Positions 23,126-35,869 of a DNA stretch of 64,000 nt are shown here, one piece after another. A model generated the notes under the pieces. That model saw nothing but the letters and a program-made list of their open reading frames with translations. It was not told where the DNA came from and did no database searches. The DNA comes from Lutjanus erythropterus. Lineage: Eukaryota > Chordata > Actinopteri > Lutjaniformes > Lutjanidae. The number at the start of each line of letters is the position of its first letter. Position 1 is the first letter of the stretch. Where the stretch lies: NCBI GenBank assembly GCA_020091685.1, contig CM034597.1, positions 1,682,646 through 1,746,645 of the forward strand, written 5' to 3'. The translations under genes were made by a program, and so were the position numbers.

Positions 23126-24084
23126 AGTTCCAAAGTTAGGGACCAGCTAGCAAACATAGCATAGCATATAGCAGATAAAAACAGAGACCAGTATGGTTGT
23201 GGCCATGTTCCAAGTCCAGAATTAATATGCAAAATATTACATATTAATTGATTGGCTATCCAGAAGTGAAATACATATTTCCTGTGACAGTTATGGTATA
23301 TTTATAAATGGTAGAAAAGAAAAAGAAATCATTGTTTGGATTAACAGAATATTGTTTCACACAGGAAATGAACCCTCTCACCTGTGTAAAAGTCCTTCAT
23401 TTAATCCATTCATGCACCTCTTCCTCCTCACCAAATGGTCTTTATCACCCCCCTTTATACTATGTTTATCCTTTGCGTAGTGGTACTTATATAAAATACT
23501 TATTTTAACTCAAACCATGATCTTTTGCAAAACCTAACCAAACTGCAATAGCTTTGGAATCTTAACAAGGTAACATACTTAACATAACATTTAATACAGC
23601 TATTACAAGGAACTTTCATATTTTTGTTGATTTTGGAGTCTCCTTTGGACAAAAGTCGTGGTATTTCCTCTGTCACAACCACAAAATATAATGTCAAGAA
23701 TAACATCTGAATAAAATCCCCTATTTTTTCTTTTTAACCGGCTAATATGCTATTCACTGTAACTGCCTGTGAAAATGTAAACATATGCTGGTTCCATCTG
23801 ATTTCACAGAGAATCTGAGCCAGTGGCAGCCATTCAGAATGACTATACAGAAATCTTCTCGTGGATGGTCTGGTTAACCTAAGTAGGTCATTTAGAGGCA
23901 TCAGTATCGATGTTAAAATGTTTCATTACCTTATGGTAGTTTTTAGTTACATCCAGGACAGAAGTGCCACAAACCTACACACAGGTGCAAGTGGTGCACC
24001 AATGAACAAGCTCCATTCATGTTCTCCGTACCATCGTCTTGGCAATAGACATACATGAGACTATATGTTTCCTATAGGAGTTGG
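23126..24084. other. non-coding DNA with no recognised feature
   Basis: AT-rich. Open frames (23308-23508, 23500-23706, 23861-24058) are short and show no domain. I see no repeat ends here. Confidence 0.4.
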
Positions 24085-24231
24085 CAGAGGAGGTAGAGTG
24101 AATAAACCACTTTCACAGCGGCCATTTTGACATGAAATAGTAGGTTAAACCCAGGCATTTCCAATCGCACTAATTAAGGTTTCATTCTGTTGAGGTCAGA
24201 GTGCTGCTATTGGGCATGTGGCTCACTGATT
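24085..24231. mobile_element. MITE fragment with AATAGTAGGTTAAAC motif
   Basis: GGCCATTTTGACATGAAATAGTAGG, then CAATCGCACTAATTAAGG and TGTTGAGGTCAG. The same order of motifs occurs at 24930-25125 and 32527-32720. In the teleost family that I recognise, the two ends are inverted copies; only one half is seen here. Confidence 0.55.
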
Positions 24232-24725
24232 CCATTTGAATTGTGCCACAAAGTTAACATATTTTGTTTGTCAATTTAAAACATAAAGTAGAAGTTAAGA
24301 CAGTCATAGTGCTCAAAGCACTAAAACACACTTTCTTTCGAAAAATCATAACCAGGTTACTCAAAATAATTCACACACCTTGTGGTGAGTCGTTTCATGT
24401 AGGAACTATTTTTTTTCTGCAGTAGAATCTACCTGAACTACTTTCTTTCTAGACCTACTTTCTTTCTATTAGAAAAAAAAGTAGTTCCTACATGATCTGT
24501 TCACAACAAGGTCTGTTAATTATCTTGAGTAACCAGGTCATGATTTTTGGAAAGAGACACTGGTTTAGAATTTTTCCAGTGTGTTTTCGTGCTTTGAACA
24601 CCACAAGTTGAGTGTCATCTTCCATCTGTCTTCCATCTCCAGCTCCAAAACTCTAGGCGCATAAATATTACCACAGGCCAAGGGAAAATATGTATTTTTG
24701 ATTTTGTGGTGAACTGTCCATTTAA
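24232..24725. mobile_element. palindromic MITE with two near-mirror arms
   Basis: Arm 24300-24415 (with AACCAGGTTACTCAAAATAATT and CATGTAGGAACTATTTTTTTT) is mirrored by 24475-24605 (AAAAAAAAGTAGTTCCTACATGATC, TTATCTTGAGTAACCAGG). The spacer holds a short repeated CTACTTTCTTTCTA. It belongs to the same wider family as 18633-19400, sharing the GTAGTTCCTACATG arm tip and TTGAGTAACCAGG. It lacks that element's TTAAAGGGACTG end; the outer ends read CATTTGAATTGTGCCACA and GTGGTGAACTGTCCATTTAAAT. Confidence 0.65.
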
Positions 24726-24929
24726 ATTCCCCTGTATACAGACTGAAGAGTTGTTCTTCTGTTGCATTTCTGCCAGAATAGCTGCTCAAGGCATGATTGT
24801 TGCCTCCAGCGGTTAATACAGTATGCACGTCATACTGAACAGATTTCTGGGAACTGTGTTAAAATGCACTTGCTATTACAACCGGAAAACACACATTTTG
24901 TAATGTCAAGCCTTTCATCATATTTTTAT

Positions 24930-25125
24930 GTTTTGAGATAAAATAATAGGGTAAACACAAGTGTTTTCAATGATACTAATTCAGGTTCTGTTGCATTCAG
25001 GTCAAACAGATTGTGCATGTTGGCTCAATGGAAAGACACTGTGAATGAAAATTTAATATCATTTGTAACACCTGTGTTTATTTCACATCAATATGGCTGT
25101 TGTGAACTGTTTAAATTGTTCATGA
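24930..25125. mobile_element. MITE, same family as 24085-24231
   Basis: AAAATAATAGGGTAAACACAAG and CAATGATACTAATTCAGG on the left are mirrored by AATTTAATATCATTTG, ACACCTGTGTTTATTTC and TATGGCTGTTGTGAAC on the right, giving short inverted arms. No exact target duplication was found. Confidence 0.5.
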
Positions 25126-26631
25126 AATGAACCCAAATACTGTCCAATCCAGAAAGAAAGAGACTTGTCATGAAATTGACCTTTCACTATGCCCGGCCCT
25201 GCTTAGTAACTGTTGCTATGCCTGTCAAGCTTTCCATTCTGGCACTACATATATCCAGTTTATGGTGAAAATGGTGGCAGATTTAACAGAGATTATGGGT
25301 GTAATTGTTGAAACATGAGGTCTTTGATGCCACAGAGAGGTAAACAAAAGCAGCTTCTCATTTCTAGCAGATGACGGTGGACATTTTTGGTTATAATGAC
25401 AACTCTCTCAAGCAGATTTTGTAAGCGTAGCTAGCTAATGTAAGCTAATGCTAACTCCTTGAGTCAGCCGTCAAGTCCTTCTCCAGCTGACGTTTTAATG
25501 TTTCCATCTGACACATTTTAAAACAAGAACCCTGTGACAGTGTTTATGTAAAGTCACCTGACAGCTGCCTCTATGATGTAACGTTAATGCTAACAGACTG
25601 GTATTTCTACATGATAGATGACAGAAAGGGACAGTGGACAGTCATCCAGCTGGACTGTGACAGCCTCAGGAAGAGAGCCACGATAAGAGCCAGAGCGAGA
25701 TGCATCGAGTGAGCTGCAACCCATATGCTCCTCCTTAAACCCACAAAAAACAAATGCAAGTGCAGTGGTATCTAATAAGCTTGACAGGTGGTAACATTAC
25801 TGCAGCTAGTAAGCTAGTTAGCCTGACATGCTAACATCTGCATCATTACATGTACATATATACAAACATACAGTAGAACAGATAATCCATTCTTTACATT
25901 TGTGCTGATGTTTCACGTTTCTGAGAGACTACAAAAAAGACACCACCATACAGATTCATTAAACGCCGAGTGTCACTCCTCTCAGAGCCCCATGCACTTC
26001 AACACATAGAGAAATGGAAAGCTTGACAGGCCAATAGCACTCTAGTTATAGTTACTAATCTATCATTGGATAGTTTCTGCATGGAGGTGTGGCTTGCAAA
26101 GGGTCGGTTTGCAGTTCACCACAGTTCTGCAGAGCCTGTTAGCATATTATAGCTCAATGGTTTACTTTAACTTAACACTGCTGGTTTCACTTTCACCGCT
26201 ATATAGAACATGTTTCCTTTATGTTTCATGTTTCCAGACCCAGCAGGCCACTGGTAAGACCAAATATACAGGTTTGATAAATAAAACTGTACACTACCTA
26301 CAAAACACCAAACTGCAGATAGACAAATTGAGTTCTTACAAGTGTCACAGTGTAACATCTAAAAAGAGAAGAGCTAAAAAGGAGACTGATAATTTGATTT
26401 ACATCAGTTGGCAAGAAACTTGATTTCAAAAGAATGTTGTTTCTCTGAATCTGTTGGATGTAGGCGAAGGTATGCTAAAACATGTTCCACAACAATATTG
26501 ATTATGAGGTGTACAGCCTGCAGAATACAACGTGTTTCCACTTGTTTCCTGATTACGCCTCTTCTCAGGACTGTGTGAATGTTTACAGACTGTAGTTCAT
26601 TTCTGCTCACTGTCCTGTTGCACCTGTTGAG
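25126..26631. other. non-coding DNA with no recognised feature
   Basis: No exon, repeat end or RNA gene recognised. The sequence near 25430-25900 contains several GCTAGCTAATGCTAAC-like short motifs that are common in teleost intergenic DNA. Confidence 0.4.
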
Positions 26632-27086
26632 TAGGGTGTAAGTCACAAGTTTTATCATGACACAATACAATATTATATTGATTCTTTGGACAGTGATACA
26701 GTGTTTTCTGATATAGGACTGTAAATCACAAGTTTCGTCACAATACAATATTATATCAATTCTTTGTACAATTATAATATATTTGCTGATATTACAAAGT
26801 CTGTCATAATGCAGTTTCAATTTGATTCAATTTAGGGTTCTGCAATCAATATCAGATGACTTCAAATGACCATTTAAAACATTCAGTTACATTTATGTTA
26901 ATTCACAAAAAGCAACTAAATTGTTATGACTAAGCCATCCCAGACATATGTCACAGGCATTTTAAAATAAAGGTGTATCTTAAAGATGACGATATAAAAC
27001 AATATTTTCACTTTACATTGATAATACTGGATCATTAAACACTGAATCAACATATCCATCCTTAACTTTGCACTGTTACACCCCTA
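26632..27086. mobile_element. TIR element with internal 80-bp direct duplication
   Basis: It starts TAGGGTGTAAGTCACAAG and ends TTGCACTGTTACACCCCTA, inverted at the tips. Inside, an AATACAATATTATATTGATTC segment (26667-26687) recurs as AATACAATATTATATCAATTC (26742-26762). Each is embedded in a longer match (26638-26705 with 26725-26800), so an 80-bp unit is duplicated in tandem. No transposase remains. Confidence 0.6.
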
Positions 27087-27518
27087 GTATATTTCAGTGT
27101 AAATGAGTTATCATATACCAAAAAGTATGTATCATTATTTCTGTATATTTTTTTATGATAGTTTATTGCATCAAGTACGCATGATGTATTGGAGTATTAG
27201 GGCCAGGCTAAAGGGAAAAAAACAAGGAATTTTTGTTTGTTTCTTAAGAATGAAATTAAAACGTCAAGAAGAAAGTCAACCTTTTAGTATTAGTGTCAGG
27301 CACGAGGCTGTCACCATTATGGCCCTGAATGACTCCAGCCAATTCTTAGCTAATCCAAAAATGGTCCAAGATGTGCAGCATAAGTGGAGCTGAGGCCTCA
27401 AATATAGAAATTATCGATCTTCTCACTGATGGTTTCGTTTGCTAATGGAGGTCATCCAGAGACATCAGGAATAAACTGACATAGTTTAAACAACAGCTGA
27501 AATCCCCCTGTAGCAGCT
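27087..27518. other. non-coding DNA with no recognised feature
   Basis: The 96-residue open frame at 27103-27393 has no recognisable domain. Nothing else was identified. Confidence 0.4.
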
Positions 27519-28082
27519 TTAAAGGAATAGTTCACCCAGAAATGAAAATTCAGTCATTATCTACTCACAATCATGATGATTGAAGTTGGGGTTTGTTTTT
27601 TCAGTCCACAAACCACTACTGAAATTTCACATGAGCAAATGAATGGTGACCAGGAGAAAAAAAACAAAGGATAAAATGCCTCTATACTGCTTGTCTAGTG
27701 TAATCCAAGTCTCCTAATGCCCCACAGTTCAGACGATGTGCACAAGCACATGAACATGGCTCAAAGCTAAAGATCTACAGTGAAAATTCAGGCTAAAAAC
27801 ATGGTAGAAATTACATTTTTCAAGTCAACTTGGTGTGTTGGTGCTTTAGGAGACCTGGATTACACTAGACGAGCAGTATGGGGGTATTTTATGTTTTTTA
27901 TGTTTTTTTTTGTTTGTTTTTTTTTCCCATTTGACAACTCCTCGTCACCATTCACTTCAATTGTGAGATTCTGCAATACTGTTTTCCTGTGAAAATGAAA
28001 AAAACTAAACCCAACCTTCAATCAGCATGAGGGTGACTAGATAATGACAGAATTGTCATTTTTGGGTGAGCTGTCCTTTTAA
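27519..28082. mobile_element. TTAA-flanked MITE with about 65-bp inverted ends
   Basis: The left end is TTAAAGGAATAGTTCACCCA, the right is TGGGTGAGCTGTCCTTTTAA. The similarity continues inward for about 65 bases (TCAGTCATTATCTACTCAC against GACTAGATAATGACAGAATT), with roughly ten mismatches. TTAA at both edges (27519-27522, 28079-28082) may be the target duplication. This is one of the commonest small families in teleosts. The 564-bp body has T-rich runs (27896-27926) and no transposase. Confidence 0.85.
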
Positions 28083-29126
28083 GGCGACCAAAATGCCAAC
28101 AACTGGTAAATACATCCATAAAAACATTTACTGGGTGTAGGAAAATTTATTAGGAGTGCTTTTAGATCCTAAAATCCAAAGCTGTGGTCAGTTAAGTGCT
28201 CCTCGCCTTGTCTCATGTTAAGACAGAAGCTAATTGCAAAATCAATGGAAGAAAACCTGTAAAGGTCAGCAATAAAACAAGAGCAGATAATAACATCGAC
28301 TTCACTCATCTAAAAGTTGACACTAACTTTCACTCAGTGCCACGTATATGCCGTAAATCTTCCAATATGTCTAACCACAACTTGTATTAAAAGGGATGAT
28401 ATATGAACTCCTCAACTCACTGACATAAATTGTTCACTAAGCTCTTACTGCAGGTAACTAAACCAACCGCCCTCAGTGTGTGGATGGTAAAAGTGTCACA
28501 ACCAGTAGATGACTGTAAAATGTACATTACATCCCAGTAAAGTGGCTGTCCATCAGGATGTGAGCACCTCCAGGCAACACGCCAATTGTGACATTAACAT
28601 ATTATCCACCTCCGAAATTACACCTATGTCAACATCCATAGGAAGCCTTTATAAGGGCCTGGCAGATGTGGGGACTACAAGCGACACTCACAGATGTCTC
28701 AGTCACAGCAATTGAATAAAAATAGCCTTGAAATGGCCTGTAACCATGCATTAAGTTCCCCACAGTGGGTGATACTAAGTGGTTATTTTTATGAGCATTC
28801 TGACATCCTGACTTTCAATTTAATGCTTTGACAGTTTGAGTAAGTGGGGGGATGAGGAGACGTGCTCACAATGTGCCTTTGCCGTTTCAATTTAAATACA
28901 TATTTGTAAGTTATATCTGTAACCTGGGCATAAGTGGAGCTTGACATCATCACATAATGAACAAAAGCATTAGAGGAGGTGCTTTCTAAAATACTGTCTG
29001 TGGGTCACACTGTACACCTGAGTGCAGGGAAATGTGCTTCAGTCTGCATTCACACACCAAGGACAGCTCAATACTGCAGTTTTATTAGATAAAATTGAAT
29101 ATGTTTGGGCCTTCCACAGTACTTAC
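28083..29126. other. non-repetitive block, candidate conserved non-coding DNA
   Basis: From about 28420 to 28990 the sequence is balanced in composition, has no repeat ends, and contains short motifs such as ATTTAAATACAT and TTTAATGC that are common in regulatory DNA. The open frames (28196-28390, 28509-28715) show no domain. Whether it is conserved cannot be told from one sequence. Confidence 0.3.
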
Positions 29127-29815
29127 TAGGGCTGAGTATTGGCAAGAATCCAGCAATACGATATGTATAATTACAGGGGTTAGGACTCGATAAATACTGC
29201 AATATATTATAATACTGTGAGCAAGATGATATATTGCTGTTTTAGTATAGAGAATAGGTCTGGAAATTTTAGAAAAAATTGCGATTATTTTGACAGATAT
29301 TGAAACTGTGATATGATATGCAATATTAGAGGTAATGATAATTTTACATCATTATTCTTACTTTGATTAAAACCAAAAACAGTCAATCTGCAGGAATCTG
29401 TTTTTTTTTTTTTTCTTTAATTCTGTAGAATGTGATGAGTAGGTCAGGACATCTCTGACTGTCCACATTCATTCATAAAACGTTTTTTAACAAATCTTTC
29501 ACTTCCTGCAATTTGAAAATTGCAGAAAGCTATATTTTGCGATTTTCAGAAAATTTTGATCAATTGTACAGTTCTAATGAAGACCACAGCACCATGCACA
29601 TTACATTTTGAGTTTAAAAGATTTTCTTTTTATGCAGTTAGAACAGTGAATGTAGATAACAACACTGCTATTTAGTGGTTCTGGGTTTTAACACAACACA
29701 AAACCAATTTCTGGAAAAATGTTTGCATATATCACAATACAGTGGTTTGAAAATTGATACAGTATCACAAAACATTATATTGTAATATTTTTTTTTCTTA
29801 CACCCTTAGTAGTTA
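29127..29815. mobile_element. AT-rich MITE with a smaller element nested inside
   Basis: It starts TAGGGCTGAGTATTGGC and ends CTTACACCCTTAG, both resembling teleost MITE tips, though not exact inverses of each other. Inside, TAGGTCTGGAAATTTTAG (29255) is mirrored by AAAATTTTGATCAATTG then TACAGTTCTA (29550-29575), marking a nested element of about 320 bp. A T run lies at 29400-29416. Boundaries are approximate. Confidence 0.5.
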
Positions 29816-30226
29816 GTGGTGATTGTTTATTACTTTTCTTCTGTCCAATATGGATTATTTAAGTTCACAGTCTTATTTCAAGTGTGCTCATCAATAAACC
29901 AGTAGCTGCTTGTTCACTGAGTTTGTCATACTTCCAAGACAGAATCTGATTCTTTTTTTTTTTTTTTATGTTTTAATGTCCGATGAGTGTTGATGGTAAA
30001 TGTTGTCACTTGAAGCAACAAATTCCTCATACTGACCATGAAAGCTGAGCTCTCCTGCTCATGGAGCCGTGCCAGTGATGCCTGCATGTATCAGGATGCA
30101 TTGGGCACAAACTGCAGACACCCATGTTCCCGTGTATCACCACCCTAGCCTGTGGCTATTATGTTGTTGACCAAAACATGGTGTTAGGTGACAATAAATA
30201 TCATCTAACGTATGCTCCCTGCCTAC

Positions 30227-30835
30227 TAGGGATGTTCCTCGTGACTAATTGACTAATCTGAAAGTAAGTAGATACTCAAAAAATATCAATTTATCAATAA
30301 GGTTCCATTTGAAGCTGGTAATCACATTCTTCAATAACCAAACTGTTATTTTAAATGCTACTAAAATGTGTGCCACATTGCACCACACATTAAGAACATT
30401 ACACATTATCCAAAACATGACAAAAATCACAAAATGCATCAATTTTTCAGACCAGGCATGACACTGTAGCTCACGTTAGCTGCCACACGGTGTGGCTAAC
30501 GTTGGCAGTGCTAATACCAGCAGCCTCCTGTCCTGGCAGGTGAACATCCACATCTGTGCTGAGTGAGGTTACACATTGTTTAGTCAAGAGGTTATATGTC
30601 AGTTTATTCCAATACAGCCTCCAATTAACCTTATTTTCATTTTCTATATCAAAATACTGCCAAACTGCGCTGGTTTTATGAGCTGTCTTTACAACATCAT
30701 CATCACATTACAACATCCAGTCATTAGAGCAGGCTAATGACAGTCGGCTGTGAAACATCTTACGAGCCACAGTTATCTGACAATGTACATTAATAAAATA
30801 TTAATAAATGGTTTAACCAACTAGTATTTCTGATG
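30227..30835. mobile_element. hAT-type element fragment (TAGGGATGTTCC end)
   Basis: The left end is TAGGGATGTTCCTCGTGAC with ATTGACTAATC. The phrase AACTAGTATTTCTGATGCTGA (30820-30840) recurs as GACTAGTATTTCTGACGCTGA at 59321-59341, inside another fragment. No complementary right end is left, so this is a truncated copy. Confidence 0.5.
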
Positions 30836-32344
30836 CTGACTAAAAATTATAGCAACATTAAAGTGTTCAGACAACTAATCTGACATGCCAGATAGTTTGT
30901 TCCACCGAACCATCTGTCTATCACATCTAACAGGGCTAACTTCAGCTAATCAGGTTAACACTTCCATAGACGTTTCTCGCTGTCGTCACCCCTAAAACCA
31001 TGCCCATAGCTGCCAGTAGTCCCTCCGTGGATGCTGATGGGCTGCACCATTTTTGGTGACACAAACGGATAACTGGTGAGATGGATTCTCTCATGATCTC
31101 ACAAATTCAGCTACTCTGTGCGGTAAACTGGCTGGAGAGAACTCAGCGTTCTGGGCCAATATTGCACACAATGAGAAATTCAACTGACTAAATTTACAAT
31201 CAACACTAAATGGACATCCATGTGAAAAGTGCATATTTTTTTCCTTTATTTGACCAGTTACCATTTTCTGTCCAGGATGTATCCCTGTTTTGTCGTATTT
31301 GTGGATATATGTTGATTTGAGATGTGCAGGGAGTCTTGTCACTGTTAAACTGAGGGCTTTCATTTTATTAAATTTTCACTAGAGTTATCGTGGCCAGAAG
31401 AATTCATAATGATATCGTGAAATCTGGAGAAACAATTAGTGAAATTCATTTTTTACTTTCTCACGTTTTGTCACAAGTGTAGGGAAGTGGACAAAGTTCA
31501 TAACCAGAACTACAGAACTACAGAACTACAGCAAATTGTACAAAAGCCTACAAAAAGCGCAACTACACTTGGATAGAGAATGGATAGTGAAAAGGCGTCT
31601 GTGTGGGGAGGTTGGGGGAGGGAGATGAAATGAGGACACAAAGAAATGGAAATTGTTTCAGAGCATATATAGTATATTTAATACTAGCAGTGCTAATATT
31701 CCATAACTACCTGAACTGCCATAAGCAGTTGTTATAACAATAAGAATTTCAAATCCATACTCTATCATGATAAATACCTAAAAAGAGCTTAATGCTTTTT
31801 TGGGAGGGGGGATATCTGTTCAAAATTAAATAAAATCCAAGTATACATTTTGTAAAGTTTAATTATTATTGTTTTGTTATTTATCAATATGTGTACATAC
31901 CATAAAGTAAATGGGAATGACTGCATATGTTCACAGAAATATTCTTTTATGCAGGGTAATAACAATTAGAGATGTCATTCATATTTTGATAATCCAGAAT
32001 TACTCCAAACAGAGAATATTTCCAGCAGGTGTCAGTTGGTTTTAGTTTATTAATATGTATCTGCATTTTTCATTTTTGTGTATTTTCTTTTAATTGTGTT
32101 TAAAATAAAACAAAAGAGTGAGAAACATTGAAACATTGAAAACTACAAGTTATAGATGCTAGGACAAAGGTGTTACAACTATCCCACATCTCCCCTACTT
32201 TTACAATTATTTTACTGACAGGGACAATTTAGTCTAATTATTCTTATTTTAAGGTGAGTAAATTACTGGAACAGGACCACTTGCAAAATTTATTCACCAG
32301 AGACGACAACAGTTACTAAGCAACCAAGATGCATCTCTAGCCAC
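30836..32344. other. non-coding DNA with no recognised feature
   Basis: No exon or repeat end recognised. AACTACAGAACTACAGAACTACAG at 31507-31530 is a short three-unit tandem. Confidence 0.4.
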
Positions 32345-32470
32345 TTAAAAAAATGAACAATATAACAGTGGCAAATTGTGTGCAGTCAATCTGGCCAAAG
32401 CAAGAAAAATGTTTTCTTCTTTTAATACAGAACTTTATTCATCCCAAAGAAAATTCTCGTGGATTATTAA
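32345..32470 (-). mobile_element. retroposon 3' tail, minus strand
   Basis: Read on the minus strand, GAGAATTTTCTTTGGGATGA (32457-32438) with AATAAAGTTCTG after it matches CAAGAATTTTCTTTGGGATT with AATAAAATTTTA at 33981-34010. It is the 3' end of a LINE or SINE with an AATAAA signal. The body is missing. Confidence 0.55.
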
Positions 32471-32526
32471 CATATCAATATTTTATTTGTTAAGCATCAT
32501 GGTTATTGTCAATATCAGTATATCAC

Positions 32527-32720
32527 TACACCCCCAACATCCATCAATGATACTAATCAAGGTCACATTTCATTAAATGTAGCAGAGCTTCAGTGAGCAG
32601 CAACCTGACTGTCTGACCTGAATGGAATGGAGCCTTAATCAGTATCATTGGATGTGTTCACTCTAATAGTTGGTGTTAACATGGCTGATGTGAAAAAGGT
32701 CTCCACAACATTAAGAGTTA
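32527..32720. mobile_element. MITE with inverted arms, same family as 24930-25125
   Basis: CAATGATACTAATCAAGGTC (32547) is mirrored by GAGCCTTAATCAGTATCATTGG (32630-32651). AACATGGCTGATGTGAAAAAG follows, as in the relative. It is a small hairpin copy with no target duplication found. Confidence 0.55.
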
Positions 32721-33599
32721 CTGATAATTAGCCTACATGATTTATGTTGCGTTAGCCAAAGCACAAAATTCACCTGTTTGCTGCGATATATGCATCACGT
32801 ACTGTTTTCTGCTAGCAGAGTTTGCTCTTACCCCAACAGAACAGAGAGCCTGTCAGTCGATTAATGCTCCAGTGTTAGCTACCTACACACATCACTTTGC
32901 AGCCCCATATGCTCTAAGATACACAGCAGGCAGGTAATGTCCGAAAGCTAATGCTAGCTACTTTTAGCAAATGATGACATACATAAGTTGAAAACCTTTC
33001 GTTTAATCCCAAACACATCATATCAATATTTCAAGCTCATCACCTGAATCAGGGTCTCCGTAGCATTTGGAGCTGAGCAGCAGCTTGTCCTGTCAGGATA
33101 TGAAGCTAGCTTATAGCGTTAGCTCAGCAGCCACACAGGAGACTGAGAGCAGCTAGCAGGATCCATTTCTATTACATCTCATATCTGGAGCTTTAATTGC
33201 AAGACGTGACTCACCAGCTGTCAGTGAGGTTATTACAACACAGCAGTCGTCACAAATACAATAAGAGATTTCATTTTCAGTATAGTATCAGTGCCATCAT
33301 CACAGATGCAAACACCAGTTAATTGCTCAGATAAACTTTAAAGTTCCAGTTGAGCTATTTGTGAAATATACTAATATAAAGTATTTGTCAATGGTACAGC
33401 TCTGGTGAGCCAAATCATTTCTTTTAAGACCCTATTTGTATCACTTTTCTTTTGAAATTCTTATTTCTTCATTGTAATCCACAATGACTGTTGGTTTCAG
33501 TCTAAGCTACTCACTGTTCTCTTTTTCCTCAGTACATGTAGAATGTTCACATTGTTTAAAGTAAGGCACCATGTGAACACCTCCCATACTATTCTGACT
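32721..33599. other. non-coding DNA with no recognised feature
   Basis: Non-repetitive on inspection. The short open frame at 32737-32937 has no recognised domain. Confidence 0.4.
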
Positions 33600-34025
33600 C
33601 AAACTGTAAGCTTTACATCATGTACAATACTATTTTTCTATTACATTTAATGACATGTTTTAATACACTGTGCAATACTACTTTCATTGTCACTATTAGT
33701 ATTATTTTTCATTGTTATCATGTGCAGTTACATTCAATACCATGTGCTGTCTTTACATTAGTTATCTGGTACAATATAAATTGTATTATTACCTATCCTT
33801 ACCTTATTACTACTTTGTCTGTTTAGCTTACGTTTGTACTTGTATCTCATCTTACTTCTGTTATTATTCTGTCATCTCTATTAGTATTATTCTATTAGTT
33901 TCACTTAAACGTTTATATTAATATTTCAGTGATTTAATGTTCTATTGTTGTTATTCTTCTGTTTTTGGAGCAATCTATCACAAGAATTTTCTTTGGGATT
34001 AATAAAATTTTATCTCGTCTTATCT
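33600..34025 (+). mobile_element. AT-rich retroposon 3' end with AATAAA
   Basis: A T-rich, low-complexity stretch of short ATTATT-type words runs from about 33600 and ends CTTTGGGATTAATAAAATTTTATCTCGTCTTATC. The ending matches the tail of a common teleost LINE family. The same tail lies inverted at 32345-32470. The two hydrophobic frames inside (33620-33921) come from the T-rich bases and are not genes. Confidence 0.55.
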
Positions 34026-35399
34026 GAACTTTGTCTTTCTTCTTATTCGGTCATATTTATTTCCTAAACCTGTCGGAAAGATGTAAAAGGGCACCGGGTC
34101 TCTTGATATTAATTTCACTTGGAAATCAGGTTTGACTGAAGGAGAGTTGACTTTATTTTTGTGATTGAATCTTTTTTTTTTTTTCGGTGACATATGCTAG
34201 GGTGAAATAATGAAAACTAGAGCCCATGGATCTGAAGAAGTGTTCAGTTAATTTAGGGTCTACACTTCTGAAAAGTTTGGAAAGGTTACAGACAAACCAC
34301 AGCAGCACTTGAACTCCATGCTCTCCTCTGTGCTCGTCCTGATTATTATAGAAATTATTACATTTCCTAACAAGGTCATTTTTATATTGCCATATTGTTT
34401 GACTGACATAACCTCATACTAAGATCATAGTCATGTCTTTACTTTTATTCCTGCTCATATATTCCCATAAATAGGTGGAACACAGGTGGAGGGAATAAAG
34501 TCAGGATCATCACTTTTACTGCTTATTTTGCAAAGTAATTAAATGCCTGTAGGGTGTAATGAAATCTGTAGAATCTGCATGCTAACATTGTGTCCTCAAA
34601 TCTAGAAGTAATACTAAACTAATTTCAGTTGGTGAACTAATTAAATGAGAACTGTCTGATATCTTCTAAAACAACAGTTTCACAAACTGCAATGACTCTT
34701 AGAATGCAGATTCTACAGGTTTAAGTAAATAATGACAAATATAGGTACTACAGATGCAAAGACAGCATGAAAGAGCCTCCTCATTTTTGTTGTACAATAA
34801 CATTTTTAGAAGATTAAGTAGAAGGCAACATGCACAACACTTGCTCTGTCTCATTTGTGGTGCAGGATATGAAGACCCCCCCAAAAAAATCACCTCAAAT
34901 AAAAAAGTCACTCACCTGTCACCTCTGCAGTCATTTATTGAAAAAGGCACTGAGGTTTTGGTCAGAAGAATCGTTCTCAAGACATTGCAATCATAAGTGC
35001 ATGTCTTTAGTCACATGCAGCAGCTCACTCATTTAAAATCTTCAACTAGTCAAATTCTTCACCATAAATGTTATTAGTAAATAAGTAAATAAATAAATAA
35101 TGAGAGAGATATAAAGACATATATATAAATTGAAATCAAATTAAAATATTGATTTTCCAAATTATATAGATACACAAGACAGAGCCCAAGTCTGCTGTAT
35201 ACAGGCATAAATTCCAAACCTTGAATTAATCCATTTACATAACTTGCAGAGGAAAAAATATCATTGTAGTAATGTAGACTGGAGTTTAAAAGGGCCCAGG
35301 TGAATCAGGTGAATCAAAAGGGGTCAAATGTATAAATAGAAAAAAAAGCCAGTACATACATTTAATTTTAATAATTTAATGATTTTTTTGTTCCTTATA
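34026..35399. other. non-coding DNA with no recognised feature
   Basis: No gene seen. A short AATA microsatellite lies at about 35085-35100 and a T run at 34170-34184. The open frames near 34750-35036 overlap on both strands and show no domain. Confidence 0.45.
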
Positions 35400-35700
35400 T
35401 ATGGTGAACTTTGATTTCAATGTGCAATATCAATATTTCAATCAGGCATATTATCAGTCCAGTGTGCAATATAGATATGTGCGATGTGCCTGATTATATT
35501 GTGTATACTGTCCCCGTTTTTTTTTTTTTTTATTTCCCCTCATTTAAACTGTTAATCATTTAATATTTATTCTTGTTATCGTTGCTTTTTGTTTGTTTAC
35601 TATTTATTGCTTTTTATCAATGCTTCCTTTTATTTTTGCATTCCACCTTCACTGACAATGTCCCTGTTGTTGTGGGGCTGATCAAGGAATATCTTATTAT
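35400..35700 (+). mobile_element. second retroposon 3' end, truncated
   Basis: A GTGCAATAT-rich lead (35420-35475), a T-rich stretch, and GGGCTGATCAAGGAATATCTTATTATAG at the end fit a teleost LINE tail in which GGGACGAATAAAGGAATATCTTATC is usual. The AATAAA has mutated here. A T run lies at 35518-35532. Confidence 0.5.
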
Positions 35701-35869
35701 AGTTGAGGATACACTTCAACAAAGCTGTAGACTATCATGCAGTTATGGGCTGTATTTAAGCACTATGTCACTTAATGATTGCTATGTCTTCAAAAGGTTT
35801 TGTGACCAAACATCAGCTCTTTTTTAATAAATCGATGCAGAGGTGATTTGTGAGTGCAGGAACTGACTT

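Noticed and set aside
33620-33921. Hydrophobic tyrosine-rich frames as membrane proteins
   Set aside because: They arise from the T-rich tail of a retroposon.
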